Below, piece by piece: positions 37,026 through 49,813 of a stretch of 64,000 nucleotides of DNA; within the stretch, counting starts at the first letter, position 1; every line of letters begins with the position of its first letter. The notes below the pieces were generated by a model. That model had not been told where the DNA came from, ran no database searches, and saw only the letters and a program-made list of their open reading frames with translations. The DNA is from Hofstenia miamia (taxonomy: Eukaryota; Xenacoelomorpha; Acoela). The stretch spans positions 2,316,437 through 2,380,436 of the forward strand of contig SCFE01000026.1 of assembly GCA_004352715.1 (NCBI GenBank), in the 5' to 3' direction. Position numbers and translations under genes: made by a program.

Positions 37026-38025
37026 NNNNNNNNNNNNNNNNNNNNNNNNNNNNNNNNNNNNNNNNNNNNNNNNNNNNNNNNNNNNNNNNNNNNNNNNNNN
37101 NNNNNNNNNNNNNNNNNNNNNNNNNNNNNNNNNNNNNNNNNNNNNNNNNNNNNNNNNNNNNNNNNNNNNNNNNNNNNNNNNNNNNNNNNNNNNNNNNNNN
37201 NNNNNNNNNNNNNNNNNNNNNNNNNNNNNNNNNNNNNNNNNNNNNNNNNNNNNNNNNNNNNNNNNNNNNNNNNNNNNNNNNNNNNNNNNNNNNNNNNNNN
37301 NNNNNNNNNNNNNNNNNNNNNNNNNNNNNNNNNNNNNNNNNNNNNNNNNNNNNNNNNNNNNNNNNNNNNNNNNNNNNNNNNNNNNNNNNNNNNNNNNNNN
37401 NNNNNNNNNNNNNNNNNNNNNNNNNNNNNNNNNNNNNNNNNNNNNNNNNNNNNNNNNNNNNNNNNNNNNNNNNNNNNNNNNNNNNNNNNNNNNNNNNNNN
37501 NNNNNNNNNNNNNNNNNNNNNNNNNNNNNNNNNNNNNNNNNNNNNNNNNNNNNNNNNNNNNNNNNNNNNNNNNNNNNNNNNNNNNNNNNNNNNNNNNNNN
37601 NNNNNNNNNNNNNNNNNNNNNNNNNNNNNNNNNNNNNNNNNNNNNNNNNNNNNNNNNNNNNNNNNNNNNNNNNNNNNNNNNNNNNNNNNNNNNNNNNNNN
37701 NNNNNNNNNNNNNNNNNNNNNNNNNNNNNNNNNNNNNNNNNNNNNNNNNNNNNNNNNNNNNNNNNNNNNNNNNNNNNNNNNNNNNNNNNNNNNNNNNNNN
37801 NNNNNNNNNNNNNNNNNNNNNNNNNNNNNNNNNNNNNNNNNNNNNNNNNNNNNNNNNNNNNNNNNNNNNNNNNNNNNNNNNNNNNNNNNNNNNNNNNNNN
37901 NNNNNNNNNNNNNNNNNNNNNNNNNNNNNNNNNNNNNNNNNNNNNNNNNNNNNNNNNNNNNNNNNNNNNNNNNNNNNNNNNNNNNNNNNNNNNNNNNNNN
38001 NNNNNNNNNNNNNNNNNNNNNNNNN
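37026..38025. other. 1000-N gap
   Basis: Exactly 1000 N, perhaps a default size. Its right side is (TA)n (38026-38048). Confidence 0.95.
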
Positions 38026-38119
38026 ATATATATATATATATATATATTTATATCAAATCATATTTATATTTGCAATTTCAGAAAATATTTTACTTCAACA
38101 GAATTAAGTTTTGTACCAA

Positions 38120-38385
38120 ACATTTGTCGACGAGCAGCGGAAACATTGAAATGATTCTCGGCATAGCTCGATAACTTCTTCAAAAATCTTGCGCTCTCAG
38201 AATTTTTTATACATATTTTTTTCATTCATTTAATAAGCACTTAAAAATATGACTGCAAATAACACAAAAAACATAATTCTATACCGAATGAAACAATAAG
38301 AAACGCAGACCAATTAATTAGCTATGCTTAAACAGGGTTGTATATCCAAAGTAGTACTCAAGCTTTGTTCGACTCGGAAAAATTT
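38120..38385 (-). repeat. Rep2 copy, more diverged
   Basis: Shares GCTCTCAGAATTTTTT and the order of flanking words (GCGGAAA, TAGCTCGATAA, TTGTATATCCAA) with 36784-37023. The two similar copies therefore face each other across the gap. Confidence 0.55.
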
Positions 38386-38857
38386 AGATGCGATCTTAAA
38401 ACATGACGAACAACTTTTTATAGAAACATCAAGAAATGGTAGTATCCTTGAGGATTAAGTAGAAAATGACCGGAAATATTATATTAAGAAGTGGATTTGA
38501 AAAAAAATTCGAAAAACCCTGGCTTTTATTCCTTAATAAGCATCTAAGAAAATATTTTTGAACAAACAATATATTATTAAGTCTATTAAATTTATAAATA
38601 AATATCAAAAAATACAAAATCTAGTATAAAAACATCTCACATTGAAAAAATGTGTGCAAAATTTTATTATTGACAGAAAAACTAACATTATTTACCAAAT
38701 AGTTCTAGGAAAACATGTATTATATTCGTGCAAATTGTTTAATTTAAATATAAAATTAAACCGAATACAGTCGTTACGCCATCTCGCGTACTAAATTAAT
38801 TCAATTCTTTTTACTTTGCCAATTGTCCAACACAAGCAATGTATTTTTGCATAAGCA

Positions 38858-38923
38858 ATGTCGATTGAGTTGAATGATGAACAAATTGAAGGATTTCGGG
38901 CAGCATTCGCAATATTTGATAAG
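38858..38923 (+). CDS. EF-hand gene exon 1
   Basis: 22 codons ending ..AFAIFDK in phase 0 before the donor GTAGAA. The exon break falls inside calcium loop 1, after its second residue. Confidence 0.8.
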
Positions 38924-41900
38924 GTAGAATTTATTTATGAATAAATATCATTCATTACATTAATATAAGAAAATTGTTTTCATTATGTGGTTCCATTGAG
39001 AAGATTATGACTTGAATTTAAAGGAGATTATAAATTGTAAAAACCTTTGGATATATGTCTCCCCTCTCCTCCCCTCAGGGAAAATATAATACTATTAACA
39101 CTATTCTTGAGATGCAATAACGTCCACTTGAGTTTTTAGTTTATCCACAACTCACGTATCGAAAAAATCCATGAATTATGTTGTAGGAAAGGGGATCGAT
39201 TTGTTGCCATGGCGTAGTAGGGACCCTGATTTAGACATTTCGAAAAATTTTGGGAATTTGATAGAGTTTGTTAATAGTTAACAACGCAAAACAATCAAAG
39301 AATTCGAAAAAAAAGGAAACAAAGAAAATATAAACTGTTCATCAATAGACTTGCATAAATCAATGTCGTATACAGCGCCGTCGACAGCTGGTGTTTGTCT
39401 TTACCATGTGCAACATATACACCTAGCTTAATACCATTTTTTACTCTTATTAATTTCTTGAAATCGAAAAAGATTAAATTAATCAATTTCTTGATGAACT
39501 TAAAAATTATTTGATAAAGTACACGCTCTGTTCTGGGCTGCACTAATTTTACAATTTTAGACCAATTTGACAACGCTAATTTCGGCCTTGATATGTTTGC
39601 TGTTGCAAGTTTACTAGAATGGAGAAGCCAAGTACTTACTGTAACAGATGAAAACAGTGACTGATGTACTTGCTATTTTCAATTACTATAATTCCTTTCC
39701 TTTGTAACAAAATTTCCCATTTTAGTTCATAGCATGTATTGTCTAAACTACCACATACTGTATTTAATAATATAAATGAAAAAAACTAAATTAGTGATTT
39801 TATTAGATTTCAACCCACTAGTAGTACTATATCTTCATCGCTACAATCAGTATTGAATCTAGGTTTGAAATTCCGGGAGTACTGATTTCACCAAGGGGTG
39901 CAGTTCAGAGCTGCAGCTATGTCTGGTTTTCTGCAAACATTGTATTGTGGGCTTTGAGTACAGCCATGTACTCTCATTTTCTAAAATATCATTTTGGCAC
40001 GGTAGTGTTTTCATATGTGCTCACAAGCACAGCTTGTTAAATTTTCTTAGCCTTATTAACCTAAGCGCATTTCTTCTCTATCAAAGCAACTATATTGTGC
40101 CTCATAAACAACTACAGAAAATATATGAACCACACCATTACAGATCGAATAATTCCTATGCTGTTCCAGTGAGATGAATTAATGATCGGAATTTTCAAAA
40201 TATTTACCATTGTCGACGATGAAACCAGAGATGAACATGAGCAGAAAATTTTGCGACCCTCCCGACAGCTTTGAACCCCAAAATAAATGCTGAACTGGAC
40301 AACTCTCTATAGAAAAACATGGTCCTTCCTCAGAGCCTGCAGTCAGGAAATTGGGCAAAACATTGGGTCAGGACATATTACTAAGTCTATTCTAGTCACA
40401 TATTAGTTCTACCTACTTCTTTGTATATTAGCCTAATAATGTTGCTCCGGGGATAATTATTTTTACCCGGGAGGGGATTACTCCCCGAAATACCTCCGTA
40501 GATTTTCATTTCGATTATATGTTTATAGTAAGATTTTGCGTATGTTACTTCTTATTGGTGATTGGTGTATTGATTATATCGTTTTCTTTGTTGCGGTTGA
40601 TAGCTTGATCTCACCATTGACGGTATTTGGTTGTCAGATGAAATATAGTATTACGTTCTCGTCCAATTCATTTACACGTAATTACGTAAATTGTCCAAAA
40701 CGCATATACGCAACTTTGTCATCTGACTAACAAAAAATTTCATTGCAAAAAATATCATAAGGGAATTGATCCAAATTCAATACGTTAACAAGTGAAAATG
40801 CAACCGTAAACAACAATTCTAGCTTCAAATGTCTGCATAAGCTTAATAAATTTATTTGCATAGATATATTTGAAGAAATGTGCAGAACCTAAATGTGTCA
40901 AAGTTGTTTGTAATAACATTTGCGGAAAAAACTTCATCTTTAGCGAATTAATTTTGAGTGTAAGTTAACGATTTGGTTTACGGTCATGTTAACGTAAAAC
41001 AACATTTGTTAACGGTGTTGTTAATGTATTGAATTTGGATCACTTCCCTAATTTACAATGCAATTGTATTCAAAAAAGTTTCTTAATATAAACTTGTGTT
41101 ATATCATATCTCGTTAGTGTTTCATAGGATGGCGGTGGGGACATTAGCAGCAACGAACTTGGTGCTGTATTGAGGGCTCTTAACCAGAACCCGACTGAAG
41201 CTGAATTACAAGATATCATCTCAGAAGTTGATGTTGATCTCAGCGGTACAATTGATTTTGATGAATTTCTGGAAATGATGAAAAATGCTGCAAAAATTTA
41301 TAAAGAAGACGTCGATGACTTTAGGGATGTTTTTTCAATTTTTTCCAATGCAAATGGAACGATAGAACCAAGTGATCTCAAGTTAGTATATTTGACAAAT
41401 AAATTCTGTATAGGTAGGAACAGCAATAATAATTCTTAATCTAAATAAATAGCTGTTTGACCCGTGCTTCACTCTGGAAATGTATTCAAAAAAGCAGAAA
41501 ATTCTCCCTGGGATATTTCCCTCCCTAAGATACCTGTGCCAACAAGGAAATTCTTCATAAAACAGTTGTAAAACTGAGAAAGCTGTTAAACAATAAGAGA
41601 AACTATGAAATGCCACTTAAATGAAGAAATGAAGTATGGGAACATTTAAGTCAATAATTAGTTCACTAACTAAGTCATTGAGTAAACGTGCATAAAACCT
41701 TCAGGAGGTCAGGGGGTTACAAAAATACATGATGTTGGTACCTTGGTCTAAAAGTTTCTGAGTTATAAGCGGACAAACACACACATTTTGCCCTTTATAT
41801 AATAGATAATGTACATAAGAGATTGTTTCTACCTGCATTAGCGTTACGAAGCCCATTTTTATAATTTGCACATAAATGATTCAATTATGAGATCGCATAA

Positions 41901-44268
41901 AATAGCATTCTCTGAAAAAATACTAAAAAGTTTTCTACTGCAGTAGTATTTAAATTTTTTCAGTAATTTCCTGTCAAATTAAGTATATATTCCTATAAAT
42001 TACCATGATCAACCAAATTGAAAATATTTATATCTTCTAATTGTAACATATAACTTTAATAATATGCACAAACGTTTATGAGCATTTTTATCACAGACAG
42101 ATAACATTATGCCAATATTATATTCAATTTGCTAATACATTCCTCATATTTTACAATACAAATTAGAAAAAAAAATTTATTAAAAAATAATATTTTCCAC
42201 AGGCAGCTCCAAAATCAGGTTTAGAAACCCTATTTGACCTGGGTATTTGTGGACTCCTCAGGTCTGGGGAGAGACGATTTCTCCCCTATCTAACTCTGGA
42301 TTGGATAATGAATGATATTAAAGCGAAACTGTGTATAAGAGACAGCATCAGTACTATCAATTTGGAATGTCAAGAAATTTCATGCAATCATTACTTTTAA
42401 TGAGCTCGTTAAATCTAAAAATTGTGGAGACATTTTTGAAATATATTAAATACTGCCTTTAAAAGTTGGAAATGTAAGAATTCTTGAAAATTCTTTCTTA
42501 GTTTGTCAAACATAATTATCTCTCTATTTTATATAAATTGACATTTCTCATAAAAAAAATAAAGTTTGGCAAAAATTGCAAGACTGCCACCAGCTGAAAA
42601 AAACCATACATAAAATAAGATGTTTAGAAAATTTCTATTAGGACATTATAATCCCAAATAAGTCAGGAAGTCACAAAATCAAGTCTCATTAAGAAAGTCC
42701 TACAAGTTTTTGAGTAATAATCAAATGCTTAATAGGTTAAGAAATCTTCTCTCAAGCCGAATAAGGTTAAGATAATTTACTGGAAGATAGTTGTTGATTT
42801 ACCTTCACGCACGTTCAGTAACATTTCAATAATATATAACACATTTATATCTAAAATGAATGCTTTAATAAAAATTAGCCAATCAATTTGAGAGCTAAAT
42901 CTTTGCATTTACCAGTCAATTTTAGAATGCTGAATTTCCTTAATAGAGGTAAACTTTTAATTTCATTGTTGCACAACAATTTGGTAAAGGATTATCAGTA
43001 AGCTTTTCATATTCGTTTGTGGATACTTGATTTGAACATGAGGCAAATGAATATTAAATCTGTACACACAAACGCTACCTATTACTTAAGAAAATCATTT
43101 GCAGATGTTCAGCAATTTCTTTGAACATTTAAAAGTATTAAAGTGAAAAAAACTCCAATGGAGTGAACAGTTGAGCCAAATAATAACATTGGAACTAAAT
43201 TTTTTGAACCCTCCAAGATTCAGACTTGAAATCATTTTGTTTTCATAAACAAAGCAGAATTATCTGGAGAAATCTTACATTTTTGAGAAGTATACCTAAA
43301 TGAGGAATAAAACGTAACACCGGAAACTCACGGTTTTAGTGGAATACGAAAATAATGCAGATAATACATGAACAAAAATGGTAGCAAAACACGTAAAACA
43401 CAATGATTGGAAAACACCAGAATATGTGGATAACTGAAAAAATTGAATCTAAATTTCCTGGTTTGAAATGAGCTCAAATATACCATTAAGAAATTGAATA
43501 AAGATTTTGTTACTGTTATAATTTAATGTTATAATCTAATATAATTATGTAGGTCGAATGAAAGTTCATTCCCTCTTGCCTTTGGAATTGTAGCAATTGC
43601 TTCTTCGTAGCACTGACATACATAAATGTATTTGAGAGCACAATCGTTATATTGTTGTTGGTTTGCTTTCAACTGTTTCTGTAAATGATAATGACGTTTA
43701 AATTTGCAAAGTGTGAAAGTAGAGTAGAGGGACATCCAAGAGATTATAATTACAAAATTCATGAAGTTGTTAGGTGATCTTAACAGAGCTGCTGCACAAT
43801 ATAATTCACTAAGGCAGGCATGTTGCGTGAAGTTACCTAACAAAAACGATTAAAACATTTTTCTTGCATTACGAAGCATTCAATATACAAATTCTAGCTT
43901 TTTTAAAAATAATTTTCCTTTAAAAAAGTGCTCTTACTATTTAAGAATTCAATAATATCGATATTGATAAGAAATCATTTCGTTCATGGTTTTTTCTAAC
44001 GATAACATTATATTTCTCATTTAGAATCTTATCTTATCTTATTTTTTTATCGCTAGTTGATTTTAAATATTTTTATACGTAATGTGTTTCTTAGATTTAT
44101 TTTGTGAATCAGAAGACTGTTTAATATATATTTAGATCTGTTTTAAACAAACTTGATCAAGACTTGAGCGAAGAAGAAGCAAGAGAGGTTATACAAGATG
44201 CAAACTTATCGTCAAAAAATTGCATCGTTTATGAGGATTTTGTAAAACTTCTTAGTGGAAATCATTGA
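38858..44268 (+). CDS. EF-hand protein of the troponin C/calmodulin family (3 exons)
   Basis: Calcium-sensor protein of 150 residues built from exons 38858-38923, 41128-41381 and 44136-44268. All introns are GT..AG and the frame is continuous. Four EF-hands: loop 1 (residues 21-32) is [12 protein letters not shown] and loop 2 (57-68) is [12 protein letters not shown], both with the acidic residues needed for calcium. Loop 3 (from residue 95) is one residue short and starts Ser. Loop 4 (130-141) starts Asn, has Lys at position 5 and ends Asp. The DGGGDIS and [13 protein letters not shown] stretches resemble troponin C more than calmodulin. Length fits the family. Troponin C would act on thin filaments in muscle; a divergent calmodulin-like protein is the alternative. 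The start is the first in-frame ATG, since an ATG at 38839 is out of frame. Confidence 0.85.
38924..41127 (+). other. intron 1 of the EF-hand gene
   Basis: 2.2 kb, AT-rich, GTAGAA..TTTCATAG. No supported feature inside. Confidence 0.75.
41128..41381 (+). CDS. EF-hand gene exon 2
   Basis: Starts after TTTCATAG with the rest of loop 1 ([10 protein letters not shown]). It contains loop 2, the central helix ([15 protein letters not shown]) and most of degenerate loop 3. It ends in phase 2 (AA of a Lys codon) before the donor GTTAGT. Confidence 0.85.
41455..41815 (+). repeat. possible 3' tail of a non-LTR element, in intron 2
   Basis: A stretch starting TTTGACCCGTGCTTC and ending GGACAAACACACACATTTTG, then CCCTTTATATAATAGAT. 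It has the look of RTE-type 3' untranslated tails (stop-rich, ending in an AT-rich simple stretch). No protein motif supports it. Confidence 0.28.
41816..43528. other. intron 2 interior, no feature seen
   Basis: AT-rich part of the 2.75-kb second intron of the EF-hand gene. Confidence 0.45.
43529..43836 (-). CDS. possible terminal exon of a nested antisense gene, membrane protein
   Basis: On the minus strand, a pyrimidine-rich acceptor (CGTTTTTGTTAG) precedes 101 open codons ending in TAA. The sequence has an N-glycosylation-like NFT near its start, one probable membrane segment ([20 protein letters not shown]), then a basic, Gln-rich, helix-prone tail ([19 protein letters not shown]). There is no ATG near the acceptor, so upstream exons would be needed; none was identified. 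The family is not recognised. It lies inside intron 2 of the EF-hand gene, on the opposite strand. A chance frame remains possible. Confidence 0.35.
44136..44268 (+). CDS. EF-hand gene exon 3
   Basis: Starts after ATATATTTAG, completes the Lys codon and reads [20 protein letters not shown] through degenerate loop 4 to the end KLLSGNH and a TGA stop. Confidence 0.82.
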
Positions 44269-44467
44269 AATTTTTTAATGCAAACAATTGTCAAGCTGAA
44301 ATAATGTAAAATTTGACATGAATGAAATGGAAAGACAAATTCATAAGTCCAAAATTTGACAAAAATTTTGATAAAATTGATTGTACCTTTAAAGCAATCA
44401 AAAGGTGGCCTTCAAGTCGAAATATGCCTGCTATCATGTTTTGCAAGCATATAAATGTACTCGTTCA

Positions 44468-44757
44468 CAGGGCCGTCGCTATGGGAGGGCCAGGGGGCAT
44501 GGACCTCCCCATTGGGCCACTGGGCCCCATTCCTCTTGGCATCCTTGATACAAAACTCCAAAGTATTAATTCTAATATTCTGTAACTAAGTTAGAGTGAA
44601 TATATTTTAGTTGAAATATATGAAATACTAATGCCATTTTATTTAAAAATTCAATGAAAAAGTGTGAAACTATTTCATATGAATAAAACTATGATTAATT
44701 TATTGAACTTTGCGGGGCAATGGCCCCCCTAAATTTCAAATAGAAGCTACGAGCCTG
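44468..44757. mobile_element. 290-bp hAT MITE with perfect 8-bp TSD
   Basis: Left end CAGGGCCGTCGCTAT; inverse of right end CAGGCTCGTAGCTTC. The octamer ctcgttca stands on both sides (44460-44467 and 44758-44765). The left interior is GC-rich (GGGCCACTGGGCCCC) and the right end has GGGGCAATGGCCCCCC. It lies 200 bp downstream of the EF-hand stop codon, so it may be within or just beyond the 3' untranslated region. Confidence 0.88.
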
Positions 44758-44765
44758 CTCGTTCA

Positions 44766-46648
44766 CTTTGTGGTAAGCATTAAGTTTTGTCTTTAACTAT
44801 TTTCGGGAAAGTAGTTTGCTTTTTCGACTAATCTTAACTGTCTAGACGTTGTCTATGGATGTTTTAAGAGACGGTCACTTTGACAATTTAAACACAACTT
44901 CTCTTTGCAACATATTCATTGATATCAATATGAGTTCTACATTATAAAATTAGTATCCTAGAAATGATTGAGTGGAATATATTTTGACTAAGGAAAATGT
45001 CATTGCACAATTGAGGCCTGGTGTTAGGTGTCAATGTGGAGACTTTCCCCCACCCACAATGTTTTGGATTAAATTTTCAGTACCAGTTTAGTTTTGCTAC
45101 TTAATACCTTGTATATATATACATATTTAGGTAGCTGCATAACTATTGGCCCCTACCCAAATTTGCTCAGAATTGTTTATGAAATATTTTTTCTAATTGT
45201 GGGTTTAAAAGTTTTTGCTACATTTATATAATTACCTTATATTGGTATTGTGGGGCGCCAAATTACAAACTTGCGGCCTCAAATTTGCTTAAAATTGTTT
45301 CTAATCTTTCCTTCAAATTTTAGAAACAATTTTTTTGTAATTTGGGGACCGGTGCGTGCTCACCACCTCAGTGACGCCCCTGATATGCAATTTAAAGGAA
45401 TTCACTTTTTTAAGCGCTCATGGATCTTTTAGGATTGATTTCATATCTTTTTCTTATACATAAAGCCGACAAGTTGTACATTCAGAATGAGTCCCCGCCG
45501 GCATTCGAGATTAATGACAAACATTATTGTTAGTTTCGGCCTATTTGTGGTTAAGAACTTTAGCCTGAATAACTTGTACATTTAGGATAGCAGTAAACCC
45601 TTTATTAGCAATATAGATTTAAAAATGTTTGCTTGAACAATTACTTTTGTTTGAGATATTTATATAGTTTCACACATATTTTTTATCTAGGATACGTGTC
45701 ACTTGTTTTGCATTAAAAAGTGGTTGTTTTTTCCTAAATTTATTCCCTCATTACATTATAAATGCGATGATGAGTTGTGAATTTTGTTTACATATTCATA
45801 AGTAAAAATACAACCGTAGCTAACACCGTTAACAAATGGCGTTTAGCTTAACATGATCGTTAACCAAATGTTTAACATGTACTCAGAAATAAATTGTAAC
45901 TGTGAGGTCTACCAATAACCCGTCTGAAACAACACAGGTTTTCGGACTTCTATCAACATTTTGTTATCATCATATTAATACCTACTTCAAATCCATTTAA
46001 AGAATATATTTTTGTAAATAATAGAAATATTTATTATAATGCATAAACTATGTCTACTGTTGCTTTTATTTGATCATTGAAATGAGAACTTACAGGGATT
46101 CCAATAAAAAAATTTATGTCATTTGTAGGTGCAATTTCACAGATTTTTAAAACAAATAGACCACCCTCTGCATGATGTCAATATACAAACAATATGGTGA
46201 AGCAAAGGTTCACACTGAGAACTCTGGTTAAAAAGTTCACGAATTATTTTGGCAACAGACAACAACCTCGACCACCTTTATGTGATTGATGAACACTTGA
46301 TATTAGTATTCGTTTATCTATAGATTTGGTGGTAAGGGCAGCATTTCAAATACTTTTCTTGAATTTTTGGTTATTGAAGACTATATTTAATGTGGTTTTC
46401 CACAAGCAAAAAATTCTTTAAAAATTGGCTTTGTTCAGTTTATATCTGTTTTCTTCATAATAATATGTGCATTATTACATACAATATCGCCGAGAATATC
46501 TTAGAAATCAAGTGTCTTCCAGCTAGAAAACATCAATAGAATTTCTTCAAACAAATTAACGCCACTTTTCATATGATTTTGGTCTTACAAATTTTAGAAT
46601 TATAAAATCCTTATACGCGTATGGATTCAAAAATTATATTCATTCGAA
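44766..46648. other. no gene seen; possible hAT-end at 45366-45382
   Basis: CCTCAGTGACGCCCCTG (45366-45382) is the inverse of a typical hAT MITE end (CAGGGGCGTCACTGAGG), but no partner end or target duplication was found to its left. The rest is AT-rich DNA without a supported gene. Confidence 0.4.
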
Positions 46649-46853
46649 TATACAATAACTATTATTGACAAGATACATGGCTGTATATATATATATAAAA
46701 ATATGCATGATGTCAACAAAATGTTGACAGACGTCGTGATAAGTGCTAACGNTATACAATAACTATTATTGACAAGATACATGGCTGTATATATATATAA
46801 AAATATGCATGATGTCAACAAAATGTTGACAGACGTCGTGATAAGTGCTAACG
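46649..46853. repeat. about 100-bp direct duplication across a single n
   Basis: 46649-46751 and 46753-46853 are identical except for one TA unit in a short (TA)n. The n at 46752 separates them. This is most simply an unmerged contig overlap, not a biological duplication. Confidence 0.88.
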
Positions 46854-49813
46854 CCTGTTTTTACGCAAACATTTGCGGGATATTTAACGTTAATTATGAC
46901 GTCATGTGGCAATTGATTATTACAAATAGCTTTGCCGCATTAAGGTTGTGCACTTTTTTCTAATATACATTTATAGAAATAAACTTATCCAGACATTTGA
47001 AGCAATTTTATTAATCCATTATATTTATATTTGTGAATAAAAAATCGATATACCTACAGCTTTAAGTGCGCATTAAATTTTTCAATTTACAGTAAAGTAA
47101 ACGAAGTTAATAAAAAATAATCTAAACAAAAATATAATAAATAGCTAACTTATAAATAAAAAAAGTTGAAAAGAAAAGCATCAAACCTTTCGGTACAATA
47201 CAAATCTTATTCTTAATGAAAATGTAGAAAAACTCATAAGAATTGTAATATACTTCTTACAAAAATGGAACATAAGCTGATATCTTAAACTAATCCAAAA
47301 ACTAAATATGTGTATTGCCATAATACAAAGTAATAATGATCAAGTGTCTATTGCTATGAAATACGAAGCATTTTCAATAGCTTAAATAAAAACATTCTTT
47401 AAATATATTTCAGCTATCAAAACCATGTCACTAAAAACTTACAACATATTCCATTTATATTGATTAGATTTTATAATAATAATAGTAACTAATAGCTCTA
47501 CGTCTTATTTTTAGATATTTTTTTCGTTATTCCTTAAAAATTTTAACGTCATATGTAGTTCACAATTTTTTTAGTGTTTTCAAATTGTTGACTTGGTTTC
47601 ATTTTCTTGTCGACCGCAGTATCCGATATAGTACTCAAAACGACTTATTGTTTTTCATTTGAAGATAAATGTAGAGATGCGCTTTAATCCAGTAAAATCG
47701 ACAATTTCACAACCAGATCCGGGTATCCGGTAAAATTTAAATTGCTTATCGGATTTTACCGGATAACATATTCTGAGATAAAACTTGATTTAAAATGGAA
47801 TTTTCGAGGGAAAAACTATATTTTTTCCATGATATGGAAGTGGTCATGAAACAAAACAAGTTTTTTTTGACATATCAGGACGTACTCGATGTTAATTGAG
47901 AAGTAAAGTTATTCTTTATAGACAATTAGGGCAACCAAAAGTCACTTTTTCTGTTTGTTAATTTGCAGGCTGCTTAAAAATAGAAGGCTTTCAGTAATCC
48001 ACGTTGTCTATTCAACATACATAACATGTTTTTGATTTCACATAGTATATATTTAATCTTGGGTGTCAAAATTTAAAATGTTTCATACAATACTTTTTGT
48101 CTACGTTTTGCAAATTTTGAAACTTATCAAAATGCATAGTTGCATTTTTAAAGATTTTTATTCAAGCCCCCAAGTTGAAAACTGCTTGATCGCAAACGAT
48201 GTACCATCTTTTCCCCAGTCAGAATATTAGAAACATATGGAAGGTGCCAGGGAACTTGATTATGATGAAAAATTTGATCTTATATCATATTGAAAGAATT
48301 TCACTTCCAAAAAACGTAGATCATATTTAACCATACAAGTTTCAAAAACAGCTCCTGAACTAGCGCTTTGTTCAACTGGAACTACGATTCGTGATTTACT
48401 CGCACAGTTGGGCATCTTGCACATCCGAACAGTGTAACATGTAGTAGTTTAAAATACAGCAATTCATATTTTATGTTCGAGGTTGTTCTATTAGGAGATT
48501 TGCAGGATTCGGTGTTACGTTAGTAGGAGATCTGTGGGAGTGCGATCAATCTATACATTGTGCTTCTACAAGACTATTTTTTCTGATGTTAGTGTTTAAG
48601 CATAACAGAAAAAAGCTTGTCTAAGCACTTATTTAGTGTGATCAATAATTTGTAATTGAATTGAAATTCCTGACTAAATCACCCTGTTTTATATTGTGAG
48701 GAAAAGTAGAATTCTTAAAGAAAAAAAGAAGAACAAAATATAGTTTGTTGAATTTTTGTATACAGAATATATTACAACTACTGATAACATATTGTCAGAA
48801 AATGGACCAACCATCCATTCGGAATGCTGCTTAATGTGACTCCACAAATATGTATATGATATCATGACCAAATTTTGATGCAGGCTTTATAAAAGGGCAT
48901 ACATAGATATGCAACCAATGGATTTAAGAAATTTATCATATTGCAGCCAAATAGAATACAAAGCACAATAATACTGTAAATACGAATTTCTCGAATTTTC
49001 TAAGCATTGTGTTTTAATCCAATAAAGTTATACAAAACCTACTTATTTTGTGGACATCTAATGCAATGCTCACATGATTAAAAGTCAGGCCTGCAATTAG
49101 TTACCATGATGTTGCACATTAAATTTAGATTAATATCAGACATATATCAAAAGCAATTATTTTAATGGTATGAGGAATTATTAAAAAATTGTATTTGGGG
49201 AACAGCTGTGACATTTTGGAAATTTTTGAAAATTTTTCCAAAGCATAGCAAATTTTGTTTGTCCAACCAATTCCAATCAAATTCCAATGTCCAATTGGAA
49301 TCTAATAGGATTTTAATTCCAATTGACAAGCCTGTTAACTCCTCTTCATGTAGCTCAATGAGAGAAGTGGCGTTAATCGCGGTAAGCATAGCGCCCTTGC
49401 AAGGGCCGAATGCTCGCGGAGAAAGCATCGGTAATTACTCTCCAAATGATTGTCGATAGACAGATTTTAATGAGTGATGATATTTTAGGTTTCAAGATTT
49501 CACGTTTCAGCCTGTTTATGTCAGGAAGCATAAGTAAGCTTACAAGTTATATAGAAAAACTGCAGAAATATATAAAGATGCTGGAATTCCCTTCACAACA
49601 GCAACTCTCATTGTCGCAGTTAATGTGGTTCCATTTTGTAAATTTACCAAACCCGGTTTAGCAAAAAATAGTGAGCAAGCTTCTGAGCTTGTGCAAAGTG
49701 TTTCTTAAGAGTTGAATTACTTGTGATAAAGACATATCGTCAGTATCTTACAAGCAATACCCTGTAAATTTACTAGTCTAAACATCAATCAGGCACGTAC
49801 AAAAGCATACAGC
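46854..49813. other. no gene established; hairpin at 47725-47764
   Basis: AT-rich DNA. ATCCGGTAAAAT (47725-47736) and its exact inverse ATTTTACCGGAT (47753-47764) form a 12-bp stem with a 16-nt loop. Near 49330-49440 and 49570-49710 there are GC-richer open stretches that might be exon remnants, without recognised domains. Confidence 0.4.

Noticed and set aside
41383-41616. Minus-strand frame starting near EF-hand exon 2
   Set aside because: It overlaps the exon border and a probable transposon tail and lacks coding features.
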